From Alkalimarinus coralli (GTDB taxonomy: Bacteria; Pseudomonadota; Gammaproteobacteria; Pseudomonadales; Oleiphilaceae): a stretch of DNA of 64,000 nt. The notes below the pieces were generated by a model that saw only the letters and a program-made list of their open reading frames with translations, was not told where the DNA came from and ran no database searches. The stretch covers positions 2,008,001 to 2,072,000 of the forward strand of contig NZ_CP096016.1 in NCBI RefSeq assembly GCF_023650515.1. The letters run 5' to 3'. Shown here piece by piece: positions 1-8,602 of this stretch (the first letter of the stretch is position 1; each line of letters opens with the position of its first letter). A program made the translations under genes and the position numbers.

Positions 1-1004
1 CGCCCTACCAGTGCGACCTGGTAGAACAACTGAACATCTTCCGCAGATAGTGCCGAAGCCAGATCAACGATTTGCTGTTGGTCACCCATTGAATTGTCGG
101 TACTGCCGGGCACCGCCTGCTCAATCGCCACACGGTGCAACACCGAAATAACATTGGCCAAAACAGCACTGTAGTCAGGTGAGTATTCAGCGAGAGAAGC
201 GACCTCATCCAGCACTTTTTCTGCATTTAAATTAGCAACCGCTTCAATAATTCGATAAACCTGTTTTTGGTCAATCGATCCCAACATCGCACTGACTTCT
301 CGCTCAGCCAGTTTATGGTTGCCATACGCGATTGCTTGGTCTGTCAGACTCAATGCATCCCGCATACTTCCATCAGCGGATCGGGCAAGCAGCCAAAGTG
401 CGCTCTCTTCAAACGCTATTTGCTCCTGACCCAGAACATTTTTTAGATGCCCTACGATTCGTTCAGGTGGCATATTCTTTAAATTAAATTGCAGGCAGCG
501 AGACAAGATTGTAACGGGGAGTTTTTGCGGATCAGTGGTCGCAAACAGGAATTTGACGTGCTCAGGAGGCTCTTCCAGTGTTTTAAGCAATGCATTAAAA
601 CTGGACTGCGAGAGCATGTGCACCTCATCTATCAGGTACACTTTAAACCGCCCTCGTGTGGGCGCATATTGTACGTTATCAAGCAGCTCTCGCATGTCTT
701 CCACTTTGGTACGAGAGGCCGCATCAATTTCAATCAGGTCAACAAACCTGCCCTCGGTGATCTCCCGGCAGGCATCGCATTGGCCACAAGGCACTGACGT
801 AATTTCGGTTTCACAATTGAGGCATTTGGCAAGTATCCGCCCAATGGTTGTTTTTCCCACACCTCGTGTACCAGTGAACAGATAAGCATGATGTAATCTT
901 TTCTGGTCAAGGGAATGAATCAACGCTTTAAGTACGTGCTCTTGCCCCACCATTTCCTTGAAGCTTTGGGGGCGCCACTTTCTTGCGAGAACCTGATAAC
1001 TCAT
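1..1004 (-). CDS. dnaX: DNA polymerase III subunit tau/gamma (C-terminus beyond window)
   Basis: This is the clamp-loader ATPase of the replicative polymerase; it loads the beta clamp and ties the holoenzyme together. Translation from the ATG at 1004 begins MSYQVLARKWRPQSF, the standard DnaX opening. A Walker A P-loop (GTRGVGKTT) follows near residue 45, then the four-cysteine zinc module (CLNC...CGQCDAC). The frame stays open to base 1, where it reads SAEDVQLFYQVALVGR, also typical of DnaX. About 334 codons are visible, so the C-terminal tau part and the internal frameshift site used in some species lie outside the window. No strong Shine-Dalgarno sequence is seen before the ATG. Family assignment is secure. 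Confidence 0.96.
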   Translation of the reverse strand, partial: MSYQVLARKWRPQSFKEMVGQEHVLKALIHSLDQKRLHHAYLFTGTRGVGKTTIGRILAKCLNCETEITSVPCGQCDACREITEGRFVDLIEIDAASRTKVEDMRELLDNVQYAPTRGRFKVYLIDEVHMLSQSSFNALLKTLEEPPEHVKFLFATTDPQKLPVTILSRCLQFNLKNMPPERIVGHLKNVLGQEQIAFEESALWLLARSADGSMRDALSLTDQAIAYGNHKLAEREVSAMLGSIDQKQVYRIIEAVANLNAEKVLDEVASLAEYSPDYSAVLANVISVLHRVAIEQAVPGSTDNSMGDQQQIVDLASALSAEDVQLFYQVALVG

Positions 1005-1245
1005 CTGTTTATTTTACCTGAGAAAACGACAACGCAAGCTTATCATGTCTTGGTGGATATACAGAATAGTTATGAGAGATATTTAGGTAAGAAGAGAGCC
1101 TGACAAGACGTTGTTAGCCTAATAACAGATTATTTGCAGTATTTTTGGCCTTGGTAATTACCGGGGCAACCTCGCCTTGTTAACGGTTTGGCTGGGCACC
1201 ATTTCAGGCTTGTTATCATACAAGCACTGCTTTTTATGGGCCCCT

Positions 1246-1277
1246 AAAAAGGGTGGCCATGATAGAAACAGCCACCC
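1246..1277 (-). terminator. Rho-independent terminator after cydB
   Basis: Arms GGGTGGC (1251-1257) and GCCACCC (1271-1277) form a perfect 7-bp stem with a 13-nt loop. On the minus strand the stem is followed by five T (1250-1246). It lies 13 bases past the cydB stop and is the natural end of the cioAB transcript. Confidence 0.75.
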
Positions 1278-1289
1278 AGGACGGCGATA

Positions 1290-2279
1290 TCAGTACCCGT
1301 CTGCCTGATTTGTTTTGCCAGAAAAAACACGGTAAGCATATGCGTTATACAGCAAGATAACCGGCAAGAAGATTATCACTCCGATAAACGAAAAGCTTAA
1401 GGTACTGTCGGGCGCAATCGCCTGCCAAATGGTGACATCTCGCGGAATGATATAAGGGAACATACCAACAACCAGCCCAATAAGTGAGAGGACAAAAAGC
1501 GAGGTTGCCAACAACAGCGGAATCAAGTGATGGTGCTCGGGCTTCCGAATCGCTCTTAACAGCGCAAACGCCACACCAACAGTCAACAGCGGTATTGGCG
1601 CCAGGAAATAGATATTGGGTGTACTCAACCAACGGTTTAACACAGAAGGCTCGTTAATAACCGTCCAGAGCGATACGCAAGCAAGCCCCACAAGCACTGC
1701 CGCCAACAGTGGTTTAGCGAGCATTCTTGCTCTGCTGCCAAGATCACCTTCTGACTTTCGTATCAACCAGCAGCTACCCAGCAACCCGTACCCTGCCAAT
1801 AGAGATAATGCAGTAAGGGCGCTAAAGGGCGTTAGCCATGACACAGGAATAGCAGGGTCTACCTGAATGCCTTGAACCAACGTACCCAAAATCAACCCCT
1901 GACATAAGGTCGCCAGCGTGCAGCCAAATGCGAAGCTAAGATCCCACCATCGTCGGCTGCTATCTGCCTTAAAACGAAACTCAAAAGCAACCCCGCGAAA
2001 GATCAAAGCAATAAGCATAAGCATAATCGGCAAATACAGTTTGGATAAAACCACTGCATAGGCCTGCGGGAATGCCACAAATAACACTACACCGCCAAAC
2101 ACCAACCAGGTTTGGTTGCTATCCCACACGTGGGAAAGCGTCCGCATTGCCATGCCTTTCTGATCTTCACCACCTAACCACGGCGAAATAATACCAACAC
2201 CCAAAGAGAAACCATCAAGCACCACGTACATTAGTACGCCAAACCCTAGAATCAATAACCAGACTATTGCCCAATCCAT
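1290..2279 (-). CDS. cydB: Cytochrome bd-type (cyanide-insensitive) ubiquinol oxidase subunit II
   Basis: This is the second membrane subunit of a bd-type terminal oxidase, which transfers electrons from ubiquinol to oxygen in the inner membrane without proton pumping. The 329-residue protein is nearly all hydrophobic, with about eight membrane segments, and begins MDWAIVWLLILGFGVLMYV with the GFSLGVG motif typical of CydB. The sequence RTLSHVWDSNQTWLVFGG near residue 46-63 is a family hallmark. It starts one base after the cydA stop, so the two subunits are co-transcribed. The length and the partner's short Q loop suggest the CioB subgroup. A terminator follows directly. Confidence 0.93.
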   Translation of the reverse strand: MDWAIVWLLILGFGVLMYVVLDGFSLGVGIISPWLGGEDQKGMAMRTLSHVWDSNQTWLVFGGVVLFVAFPQAYAVVLSKLYLPIMLMLIALIFRGVAFEFRFKADSSRRWWDLSFAFGCTLATLCQGLILGTLVQGIQVDPAIPVSWLTPFSALTALSLLAGYGLLGSCWLIRKSEGDLGSRARMLAKPLLAAVLVGLACVSLWTVINEPSVLNRWLSTPNIYFLAPIPLLTVGVAFALLRAIRKPEHHHLIPLLLATSLFVLSLIGLVVGMFPYIIPRDVTIWQAIAPDSTLSFSFIGVIIFLPVILLYNAYAYRVFSGKTNQADGY

Positions 2280-2280
2280 A

Positions 2281-3684
2281 TCACTTACTCCCTGTTGTCG
2301 AATCTAACCCATCTACCGGGTTAAATAGGGGACTATTAACGCTGTTATCAGCAGCCGCATTGTCAGAACTATACTCCTCCATAGAGGGCGGCCCCTGGTG
2401 TATCAACTTTCGAATAAAGTAGAGATACACACTAAACAGCAAGCCGTAGACAACAACAAACAACCCAAGGGTCAACATGATGTTTTCAGCAGGCAGTATC
2501 GAAACAACATCTTCTGTTCTGACCAGTCCCTGAACCAGCCATGGCTGCCTGCCCACTTCTACGACAAACCATCCAGCGAGCGTCGCAATAATTCCCGCAG
2601 GTGTCATATAAAAAGCGAACGCATGAAGCAACCTGCTGCTATACAAGCGCTTCTTAGCCCGCAGTATTGCACCACTTAGCGCCAACAGCAGCATAAGCCC
2701 ACCTAACGCCAGCATAACTCTAAAAGAATAAAATACAGTGGCGACCGGCGGGCGATCAGCTTTATCAACCGACTTTAAGCCGGTAATTTCGCCGTCCAGA
2801 CTATGAGTAATAATTAAACTCGCGAGCTTTGGTATTGCGATTTCAAAGTCATTTTTCTCAGACTCTCCATCGGGTACTGCGAACAGGCGTAACGGCGCAC
2901 CTTGCTCGTTTTCCCATATACCTTCCATCGCGGCTAGCTTCACCGGCTGGTGTTCGGCCACATTAAGCCCATGGAAATCGCCCAGTAAAATCTGCACCGG
3001 GGCTAACAGCAGCAGACTCCACATGGCAAACGAAAACCCAACCTTTGCGAAAGTGCGGTGCTGGTTACGTTTCAAGTACCACGCATTGATTCCAGCTACG
3101 ATTAGGCTGGCAGAAAGCAAGCTCGCAATGACCATATGAAAGTATCGATAGGGAAAGGAAGGATTAAAGATAACTTCAAACCAATTACCCGCTTCAAACC
3201 GACCTTCGTTAAATATATAACCTGTTGGCGTGTGCATCCACGAGTTAGCAGCTAATATCCAGAACGCAGACATCAACGTGCCAACACACACAACAACGGT
3301 CGCCATAAAGTGAATTTTAGGTGACACACGATTCCAGCCGAATAGCATTATGCCAAGAAATCCAGCCTCCAAAAAAAATGCGGTTAACACCTCATACGCC
3401 AAGAGAGGGCTTAGAATAGGCCCTACAACCTCGGAAAAACGACTGAAGTTAGTACCAAACTGGTAGGATAGAACCACACCAGAAACCACGCCCATTCCAA
3501 ACGTAATCGCAAATGGTTTTAGCCAGAATTTAACCTGCTGCAAATACTCTATTTTTTTGGTTTTAAGCCACATCCCTTCCATGACCGCTAGATACACGGA
3601 TAGGCCAATCGTAATGGTGGGGAAAATGATGTGATAACTGATGGTAAACGCAAACTGCATTCGTGACAGAATGGCCGGATCCAT
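2281..3684 (-). CDS. cydA: Cytochrome bd-type (cyanide-insensitive) ubiquinol oxidase subunit I
   Basis: This is the haem-bearing catalytic subunit of the bd oxidase. The N-terminal MDPAILSRMQFAFTISYHII places a conserved histidine (haem ligand in the family) in the first membrane helix, and GRQPW occurs near residue 380 as in all CydA proteins. At 467 residues it is short. The loop after GDFHGLNVAEHQPVKLAAME lacks the long Q-loop insertion of E. coli CydA, which points to the CioA (cyanide-insensitive) type known from pseudomonads; that subgroup call is an inference. Its ATG overlaps by one base the stop codon of an upstream 35-codon ORF (TAATG), suggesting translational coupling. Confidence 0.94.
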   Translation of the reverse strand: MDPAILSRMQFAFTISYHIIFPTITIGLSVYLAVMEGMWLKTKKIEYLQQVKFWLKPFAITFGMGVVSGVVLSYQFGTNFSRFSEVVGPILSPLLAYEVLTAFFLEAGFLGIMLFGWNRVSPKIHFMATVVVCVGTLMSAFWILAANSWMHTPTGYIFNEGRFEAGNWFEVIFNPSFPYRYFHMVIASLLSASLIVAGINAWYLKRNQHRTFAKVGFSFAMWSLLLLAPVQILLGDFHGLNVAEHQPVKLAAMEGIWENEQGAPLRLFAVPDGESEKNDFEIAIPKLASLIITHSLDGEITGLKSVDKADRPPVATVFYSFRVMLALGGLMLLLALSGAILRAKKRLYSSRLLHAFAFYMTPAGIIATLAGWFVVEVGRQPWLVQGLVRTEDVVSILPAENIMLTLGLFVVVYGLLFSVYLYFIRKLIHQGPPSMEEYSSDNAAADNSVNSPLFNPVDGLDSTTGSK

Positions 3685-3791
3685 TACACCTCTCCTTCTT
3701 TTGCTTTAACCACACCGGGCAACAAAACATACCCACCTGAAACTCCAACCACTACAACGACACTTATAATAGAGTATAACCACTCAGCCAT
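3684..3791 (-). CDS. Small single-pass membrane protein upstream of cydA
   Basis: A 35-residue ORF begins MAEWLYSIISVVVVVGVSGG and continues YVLLPGVVKAKEGEV, giving one hydrophobic helix and a short charged tail. Its start has a near-perfect Shine-Dalgarno (AAAGGAGG, five bases before ATG), and its TAA shares one A with the cydA ATG. I recognise no family. Known bd-oxidase small subunits (CydX, and the DUF2474 type of CioAB) normally lie downstream of cydB and do not resemble it clearly. Context suggests an accessory or assembly subunit of the oxidase, or a leader that couples translation of cydA. That it is translated is likely; its role is inferred. Confidence 0.7.
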   Translation of the reverse strand: MAEWLYSIISVVVVVGVSGGYVLLPGVVKAKEGEV

Positions 3792-3821
3792 ATTGGCCTC
3801 CTTTGATCAGCGTGATGTCTG

Positions 3822-3857
3822 CAATACATTCAACAATACATTCAGCAATGCATTGCA
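3822..3857. repeat. Three 12-bp tandem repeats in the cioAB leader
   Basis: The unit CAATACATTCAR occurs twice exactly apart from the last base and a third time as CAATGCATTGCA. The last copy includes the perfect palindrome GCAATGCATTGC. The array sits about 30-65 bases ahead of the small ORF in the cioAB 5' region and could be a regulator-binding site; no factor is known to me. Confidence 0.5.
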
Positions 3858-3907
3858 GAAATACGTGTAGCAATAAACCGGCCAGCCACACCACGCCAGC
3901 ACACGCC

Positions 3908-3921
3908 TTGATCTAGCTCAA
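3908..3921. promoter_or_regulatory. FNR/ANR-like box
   Basis: TTGATCTAGCTCAA differs at one position from the FNR/ANR consensus TTGATNNNNATCAA. It lies between the divergent cioAB operon and the histidine kinase gene, about 117 bases ahead of the small ORF. In Pseudomonas aeruginosa ANR represses cioAB, so the location makes biological sense. Binding is inferred, not shown. Confidence 0.5.
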
Positions 3922-3979
3922 TTCTAACAAGTTAGTTATAATCCAGCGCAACCTGTGTTTACACTTATCGGCAAAAATA

Positions 3980-3998
3980 CTGTAAACACTGTTTACAG
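3980..3998. promoter_or_regulatory. Perfect dyad, likely operator of the two-component pair
   Basis: CTGTAAAC-ACT-GTTTACAG has perfect 8-bp arms and lies 33 bases before the kinase start. A further half-site TGTTTACA occurs at 3956-3963. Such dyads ahead of NtrC-type regulator operons usually serve autoregulation, which is the inference here. Confidence 0.5.
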
Positions 3999-4031
3999 TT
4001 CAACCCATTACCTTCGATACAAGCAGAACAA

Positions 4032-5954
4032 ATGAACTTAGTCGTTGTATTTTCACTCTCTATGTGGGCCACGCTAATCAGCACTACCGCCGCAGGGGGA
4101 TGGCTGATATACCGCGCTCAAAATTCGGTTTACCTTAGAGCGCTGGGAATCTACTGCCTAACATTGGCCCTCTGGTGTGCAGGCCACCTATTCGCCATCC
4201 GGGGTGACGCTACCTGGGCTATTCCCCTGTTACTGAGTAGCCCGATCCTTCCAACGGCGTTTTTGCATTTTACACTGAGCTTTTGCAAGGACTACATTCC
4301 AAAAGCTGGCGTATACCTAACCGGGTTTCCTACACTGTATTTTATTAGCGGTATGGTCTCAGCAATCTCACTTGCGCTTTCAGGCGCGGAGCTTACCCAA
4401 TGGCTTGAGTTCACAACTTTCATTTCTCTCAATACCGCAGGATGGGTCAACCTGGCCTATACCGCCATTATTGGTGTCGTCGCCCACCTACTACTGCTTC
4501 AAGCACAACGTGACTGCCCCCCCAACCAAAGACGATCCATTATCGCTATGTTTATCGTCGGTGGGCTTGGCTTTGCCCTGTCTATCAGCTTTGTCTTCCC
4601 TTCTATCGGTGTCAATATCTCCCCCTACCCCATGCTGGCCTTTCCTGCATATGGCGTATTGCTCGTGTATGCCGTTGTGCGTTACCAGCTGGTTGAGGTA
4701 AATCGATTCATGAATCGAGCCGTGGTATGGCTTGCACTGGTAACCATTACCGTACTGGTGATGTCCGCACTACTGGCACTAGCAACCAAGTGGGGGTTTT
4801 CAGAGTTGGCTCACACACCCGTGTGGCAACTATTAATCTACTCCGCTGCACTGCTTATTTTGGCGGCCGCGCTCTATCATCCGGCACAACGATTCGCTGA
4901 TCGATTAATCTACCCGGAGATCCGCATCGACCAAGCAAAACTGGAACAGTGGTGCAACCAACTAGATCAGGTCGCCGACTGGGACGAGCTTAAATTCGCA
5001 TTAAACGAACTATGGTCGCATAACAGTACCACCCCTATCTCGGTAATGATTAATCAAACCGCAACTCAGTCAGATGACCCCGTCATTACACAGCCAGACA
5101 CCCCCACCTTTATCATTAATACAGTCGTATCAGAAAGCAGTGAACACTGGAAAAGCGAGCTAACAGGGTGGCAACACACCACACCAAGCGAGCAACACCT
5201 GGCAGAAGTTATATGCACCCTGTTACCCGCAGCCTGTGCAGCGTTAGACCGCGGAATGAGATTAGCTGCTGCGGAGCGTGAAAAACTGGAACAAGAGCAC
5301 CTGGTCGAACTAGGGAGCCTGACGGCGGTAATCGCACACGAACTGCGAAACCCGCTCAATATAATTAATATGGCTGCCACGCAAACCGTCAAACCAGTCA
5401 GAGACCATATCACCAGCCAAGTTGAAAGAGCCGAACTGCTGATTCAAGATATTTTAACTTACGCCGGTCAAATAAAACTGCATCTTCAGCCTACATCAAT
5501 AACAGCACTTATTATCAATGTTGCAGAACAGACACGTAAATTATTCAAGGTAAAGATCCGCGTCGAGACACCTGATGAGCTATGGGCTAACGTTGACCCA
5601 CAAAAACTATCTCAAGTACTCATCAACTTGCTTGAAAATGCGGCATCATTTGTAAACCAAAAAGAGCATGGTGAGATTAAGGTTCAAGCCCAAATAGTTG
5701 AAGAAAATCTGCTGATCCACATCCACAATAATGGCCCGTCAATTTCACCAGATATAACATCGCAGCTGTTTTCAGCATTCATCAGCAAACGAAGTGGGGG
5801 CAGCGGCTTAGGACTCGCCATTGTACGCAGGATTGTCGACGCTCATAACGGCCGTGTCTGGCATCATACCGATGCTGGCTGGCCGGTTACGTTTTCTATT
5901 AAAATCCCTCACGCCATAACCAATCACGCCGATTCAGGTGCAGCATTCAAATGA
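4032..5954 (+). CDS. Membrane sensor histidine kinase with 7TM N-terminal domain
   Basis: A 640-residue sensor kinase. Residues 1-220 form about seven membrane helices like the HisKA_7TM sensor family, two more hydrophobic stretches lie near 230-285, and a cytoplasmic linker follows. The dimerisation/phosphoacceptor helix carries IAHELRNPLNII with the phosphorylated histidine at residue 436. The ATPase domain shows the N box (LINLLENAASFV) and G box (SGGSGLGLAIVRRIV). Its stop overlaps the ATG of the response regulator by four bases, so the two are cotranscribed and very likely cognate. The signal is unknown. The neighbouring oxidase genes are divergent and may or may not be targets. Confidence 0.9.
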   Translation: MNLVVVFSLSMWATLISTTAAGGWLIYRAQNSVYLRALGIYCLTLALWCAGHLFAIRGDATWAIPLLLSSPILPTAFLHFTLSFCKDYIPKAGVYLTGFPTLYFISGMVSAISLALSGAELTQWLEFTTFISLNTAGWVNLAYTAIIGVVAHLLLLQAQRDCPPNQRRSIIAMFIVGGLGFALSISFVFPSIGVNISPYPMLAFPAYGVLLVYAVVRYQLVEVNRFMNRAVVWLALVTITVLVMSALLALATKWGFSELAHTPVWQLLIYSAALLILAAALYHPAQRFADRLIYPEIRIDQAKLEQWCNQLDQVADWDELKFALNELWSHNSTTPISVMINQTATQSDDPVITQPDTPTFIINTVVSESSEHWKSELTGWQHTTPSEQHLAEVICTLLPAACAALDRGMRLAAAEREKLEQEHLVELGSLTAVIAHELRNPLNIINMAATQTVKPVRDHITSQVERAELLIQDILTYAGQIKLHLQPTSITALIINVAEQTRKLFKVKIRVETPDELWANVDPQKLSQVLINLLENAASFVNQKEHGEIKVQAQIVEENLLIHIHNNGPSISPDITSQLFSAFISKRSGGSGLGLAIVRRIVDAHNGRVWHHTDAGWPVTFSIKIPHAITNHADSGAAFK

Positions 5955-7309
5955 AAAAATCTCGAATACTATTGGTTGACGACGAAGCCGCATTCTGCGA
6001 ACTCTGTGAACTATGGTTAACACAAGCAGGCTACGACGTAGTTAGTTGTGGTGATGGCGCTAAGGCTCATGAACTTTTCAAGTCTCAACCATTTGACCTT
6101 GTGCTACATGACCTATCTCTACCTCCCAGCTTCAGACCCGAAGAGGGGCTACAACGTCTGCCCCACTATAACGATGTTCCGGTGGTCGTAATAACCGCTC
6201 ATGATGAGAAGTCACTGGCACTCGAAGCCATTCGACATGGTGCCTGGGACTACATCAACAAGCCAATTGACCCGGATCTGCTTAGCGTCGTCGTGCAACG
6301 TGCGCTCAACAAACGCCAGCTACAACTCGAGCTTCAAACCTTAAAGGAACAAAGCATCTCTACAACAGATGATATGGGCTTAGTTGGCACCAGCCCCAAT
6401 ATCATCAACACTCGCAACCTGATCAGCCGCATTGCCAATACCGAAGTTCCCGTACTCATTCAAGGCCCAAGCGGCACAGGAAAAGAGCTGATTGCCAAGG
6501 CCCTGCATAAACATAGTCAACGCAAAACACAGCCTTTTATCTCTGTACACTGTGGCGCAATTCCATCAGAGCTGTTGGAAAGCGAGTTATTTGGATACAA
6601 AAAAGGGGCCTTTACAGGAGCCGATAAAGACAGAAAAGGCCTTTTATCGATGGCTGATCAAGGAAGCTTATTTTTGGACGAGATTGGTGAAATGCCGCCC
6701 GCCATGCAAGTTAAACTTTTGCGAGTGTTGCAGGAGGGTTGTTACTTCCCTGTCGGGGGCCGCGAAATGGAGCATATCGACATACGCCTGATCAGTGCAA
6801 CCAATCGTGATTTACCCCAAGCGGTCGAAGAAGGAAGCTTCCGAGACGACCTATTCTACCGAATAAAAGGGGTCACCATAAAAACCCAAGCACTAAATGA
6901 GCGACCAGAGGATATCCCTTTATTGGTTCGATCATTTATTGAAAAGGCTCAAACGGCCAACCAGATGGTTAAAATAGAGCCCGACGCCATGTCGTGGATC
7001 GCACAACAACGCTGGCCGGGCAACGTGCGCGAGCTCAAAAACACATTAGATAGCCTGGTTGCGCTCGCGGTTGACGGGGTGATAACCCGACAGGAAATAA
7101 ATTTCTTAACAGGAAATTCAGAGCCCGTTACTAATATAGAAGGCGTTTCTCACCAGCAAACCCTAGAAGCTCAGGTGAATGCTTTAGAGATAAAGCTGAT
7201 CACTCACGCACTAACTGAGTGTGATAACAACAGAACCCGCTCGGCAGCTCTATTAGGGTTAACAAGGCAAGGGTTACTAAAGAAAATGGCGCGCTACGGG
7301 TTGAAGTAG
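5951..7309 (+). CDS. NtrC-family sigma-54-dependent response regulator
   Basis: A 452-residue regulator with three domains. The receiver (1-120) has the acidic pair (LLVDDEAAF) and phosphoacceptor Asp54 (LVLHDLSLPP). The AAA+ domain (about 145-375) has Walker A GPSGTGKE, the sigma-54 contact loop GAFTGA at 219-224, and Walker B LFLDEIGEMP. The C-terminal Fis-type helix-turn-helix ends RSAALLGLTRQGLLKKMARYG. It should activate RNA polymerase with sigma-54 when phosphorylated by the upstream kinase. The perfect dyad at 3980-3998 is a candidate binding site. No sigma-54 promoter was spotted close by, so its targets are unknown. Confidence 0.93.
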   Translation: MKKSRILLVDDEAAFCELCELWLTQAGYDVVSCGDGAKAHELFKSQPFDLVLHDLSLPPSFRPEEGLQRLPHYNDVPVVVITAHDEKSLALEAIRHGAWDYINKPIDPDLLSVVVQRALNKRQLQLELQTLKEQSISTTDDMGLVGTSPNIINTRNLISRIANTEVPVLIQGPSGTGKELIAKALHKHSQRKTQPFISVHCGAIPSELLESELFGYKKGAFTGADKDRKGLLSMADQGSLFLDEIGEMPPAMQVKLLRVLQEGCYFPVGGREMEHIDIRLISATNRDLPQAVEEGSFRDDLFYRIKGVTIKTQALNERPEDIPLLVRSFIEKAQTANQMVKIEPDAMSWIAQQRWPGNVRELKNTLDSLVALAVDGVITRQEINFLTGNSEPVTNIEGVSHQQTLEAQVNALEIKLITHALTECDNNRTRSAALLGLTRQGLLKKMARYGLK

Positions 7310-7378
7310 AGCGCCATACGTTGCGGGAGAAACCGCCGTAGCCTGCAACTAAAAAACGCGGGACTTGCCAGCTAGATA

Positions 7379-8419
7379 TTAAAACGGCACAGGCAAAGCT
7401 CGTCTGATATGTTCAATTCCTTCAAGGACTTCATCGGAAAGGGTAACGTCAATGGAGTCAATGTTAGACTTTAGCTGCTCCATGGTCGTCGCCCCAATCA
7501 ACGTAGAACTAACGAAAGGGCGACTATTCACAAATGCCAAAGCCATCTGACAAGGGTCAAGATCATAAAGATTGGCTAAATCGATATATTCCTGTGTCGC
7601 ATTATCGACTGCCTCTCCTACTCTATGTTCCGGCCTCGTCTCCAAGGTGAGTCGTGCGCCTTCAGGTTTAGCACCACCAAGATACTTCCCGCTCAAGATT
7701 CCTCGTGCCAGAGGCGACCAAGCAAGCAAGCCACACTCTTCATGTATTGCAATTTCACTAAGGTCTGGTTCAAAGTGCCTGCAGAGTAACGAGTATTCGT
7801 TTTGTATCGAGGCGACTCTGGGCAGCCCATGCTTCTCTGACAGATGCAGCCACTTACTCATTCCCCATGCGGTTTCATTCGATAACCCGATATGACGAAT
7901 TTTGCCCTCTCGAATCAACCCTTGCAGCGTATGCAGAACCTCCAGAAAGTTATCTTCCTCGGCCTTCGCATCAAAATCTGGTGAGAAGCCCCATGTTTTA
8001 CCAAAGTGATACGAACCTCTATTGGGCCAGTGGAGTTGGTATAGGTCAATATAATCCGTTTGCAGCCTTTTCAAGCTCCCCTCAACCGCATCCAGTATAT
8101 TCTCTTTGTTTATTCGGTTTTGACCCTCTCTCAACCAGGGAAAACCAGGGCCAGTAATTTTTGACGCCAGTATCACCTTGTCGCGGTTAGCACGCGCCGA
8201 AAACCAGTTCCCGATAATGGTCTCAGTTGTGCCAAAATGCTCGGCACTTGGCGGTATCGCATACATTTCTGCGGTATCAAAAAAGTTAACACCACGGTCT
8301 AATGCATAATCCATTTGCTCAAAGCCTTCAGCTTGAGTATTCTGCCAGCCCCATGTCATTGTTCCAAGGCCAATCAGGCTGATGTCTAGCCCCGTTGTTC
8401 CTAACTTTCGGTATTCCAT
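7379..8419 (-). CDS. tas: NADP(H)-dependent aldo-keto reductase, Tas-like
   Basis: A 346-residue soluble (alpha/beta)8 oxidoreductase. It starts MEYRKLGTTGLDISLIGLGT as in E. coli Tas. The aldo-keto reductase tetrad is visible: Asp and Tyr in FFDTAEMYAIPP, Lys in VILASKITGPG and His in IDLYQLHWPNR. The stretch LIREGKIRHIGLSNETAWGM is also typical of Tas. Physiological substrates of this family are not settled. The gene is monocistronic and convergent with the response regulator gene, 69 bases away. Confidence 0.9.
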   Translation of the reverse strand: MEYRKLGTTGLDISLIGLGTMTWGWQNTQAEGFEQMDYALDRGVNFFDTAEMYAIPPSAEHFGTTETIIGNWFSARANRDKVILASKITGPGFPWLREGQNRINKENILDAVEGSLKRLQTDYIDLYQLHWPNRGSYHFGKTWGFSPDFDAKAEEDNFLEVLHTLQGLIREGKIRHIGLSNETAWGMSKWLHLSEKHGLPRVASIQNEYSLLCRHFEPDLSEIAIHEECGLLAWSPLARGILSGKYLGGAKPEGARLTLETRPEHRVGEAVDNATQEYIDLANLYDLDPCQMALAFVNSRPFVSSTLIGATTMEQLKSNIDSIDVTLSDEVLEGIEHIRRALPVPF

Positions 8420-8602
8420 TCAAGGCATCCTTAAAATGTATGTAGATAATAATTGTGACTGTTACGATAGGTCATTAAAGCAAAGTATCGAACGCAGTGT
8501 AACTCTGTGTCAGGTAATATTATGCTATAAAATTAACCATAAACCACGCTCGCCACTGCGCTATACTCTAACGATTTATGCTTACAGTTTTGGTTATTTA
8601 GA

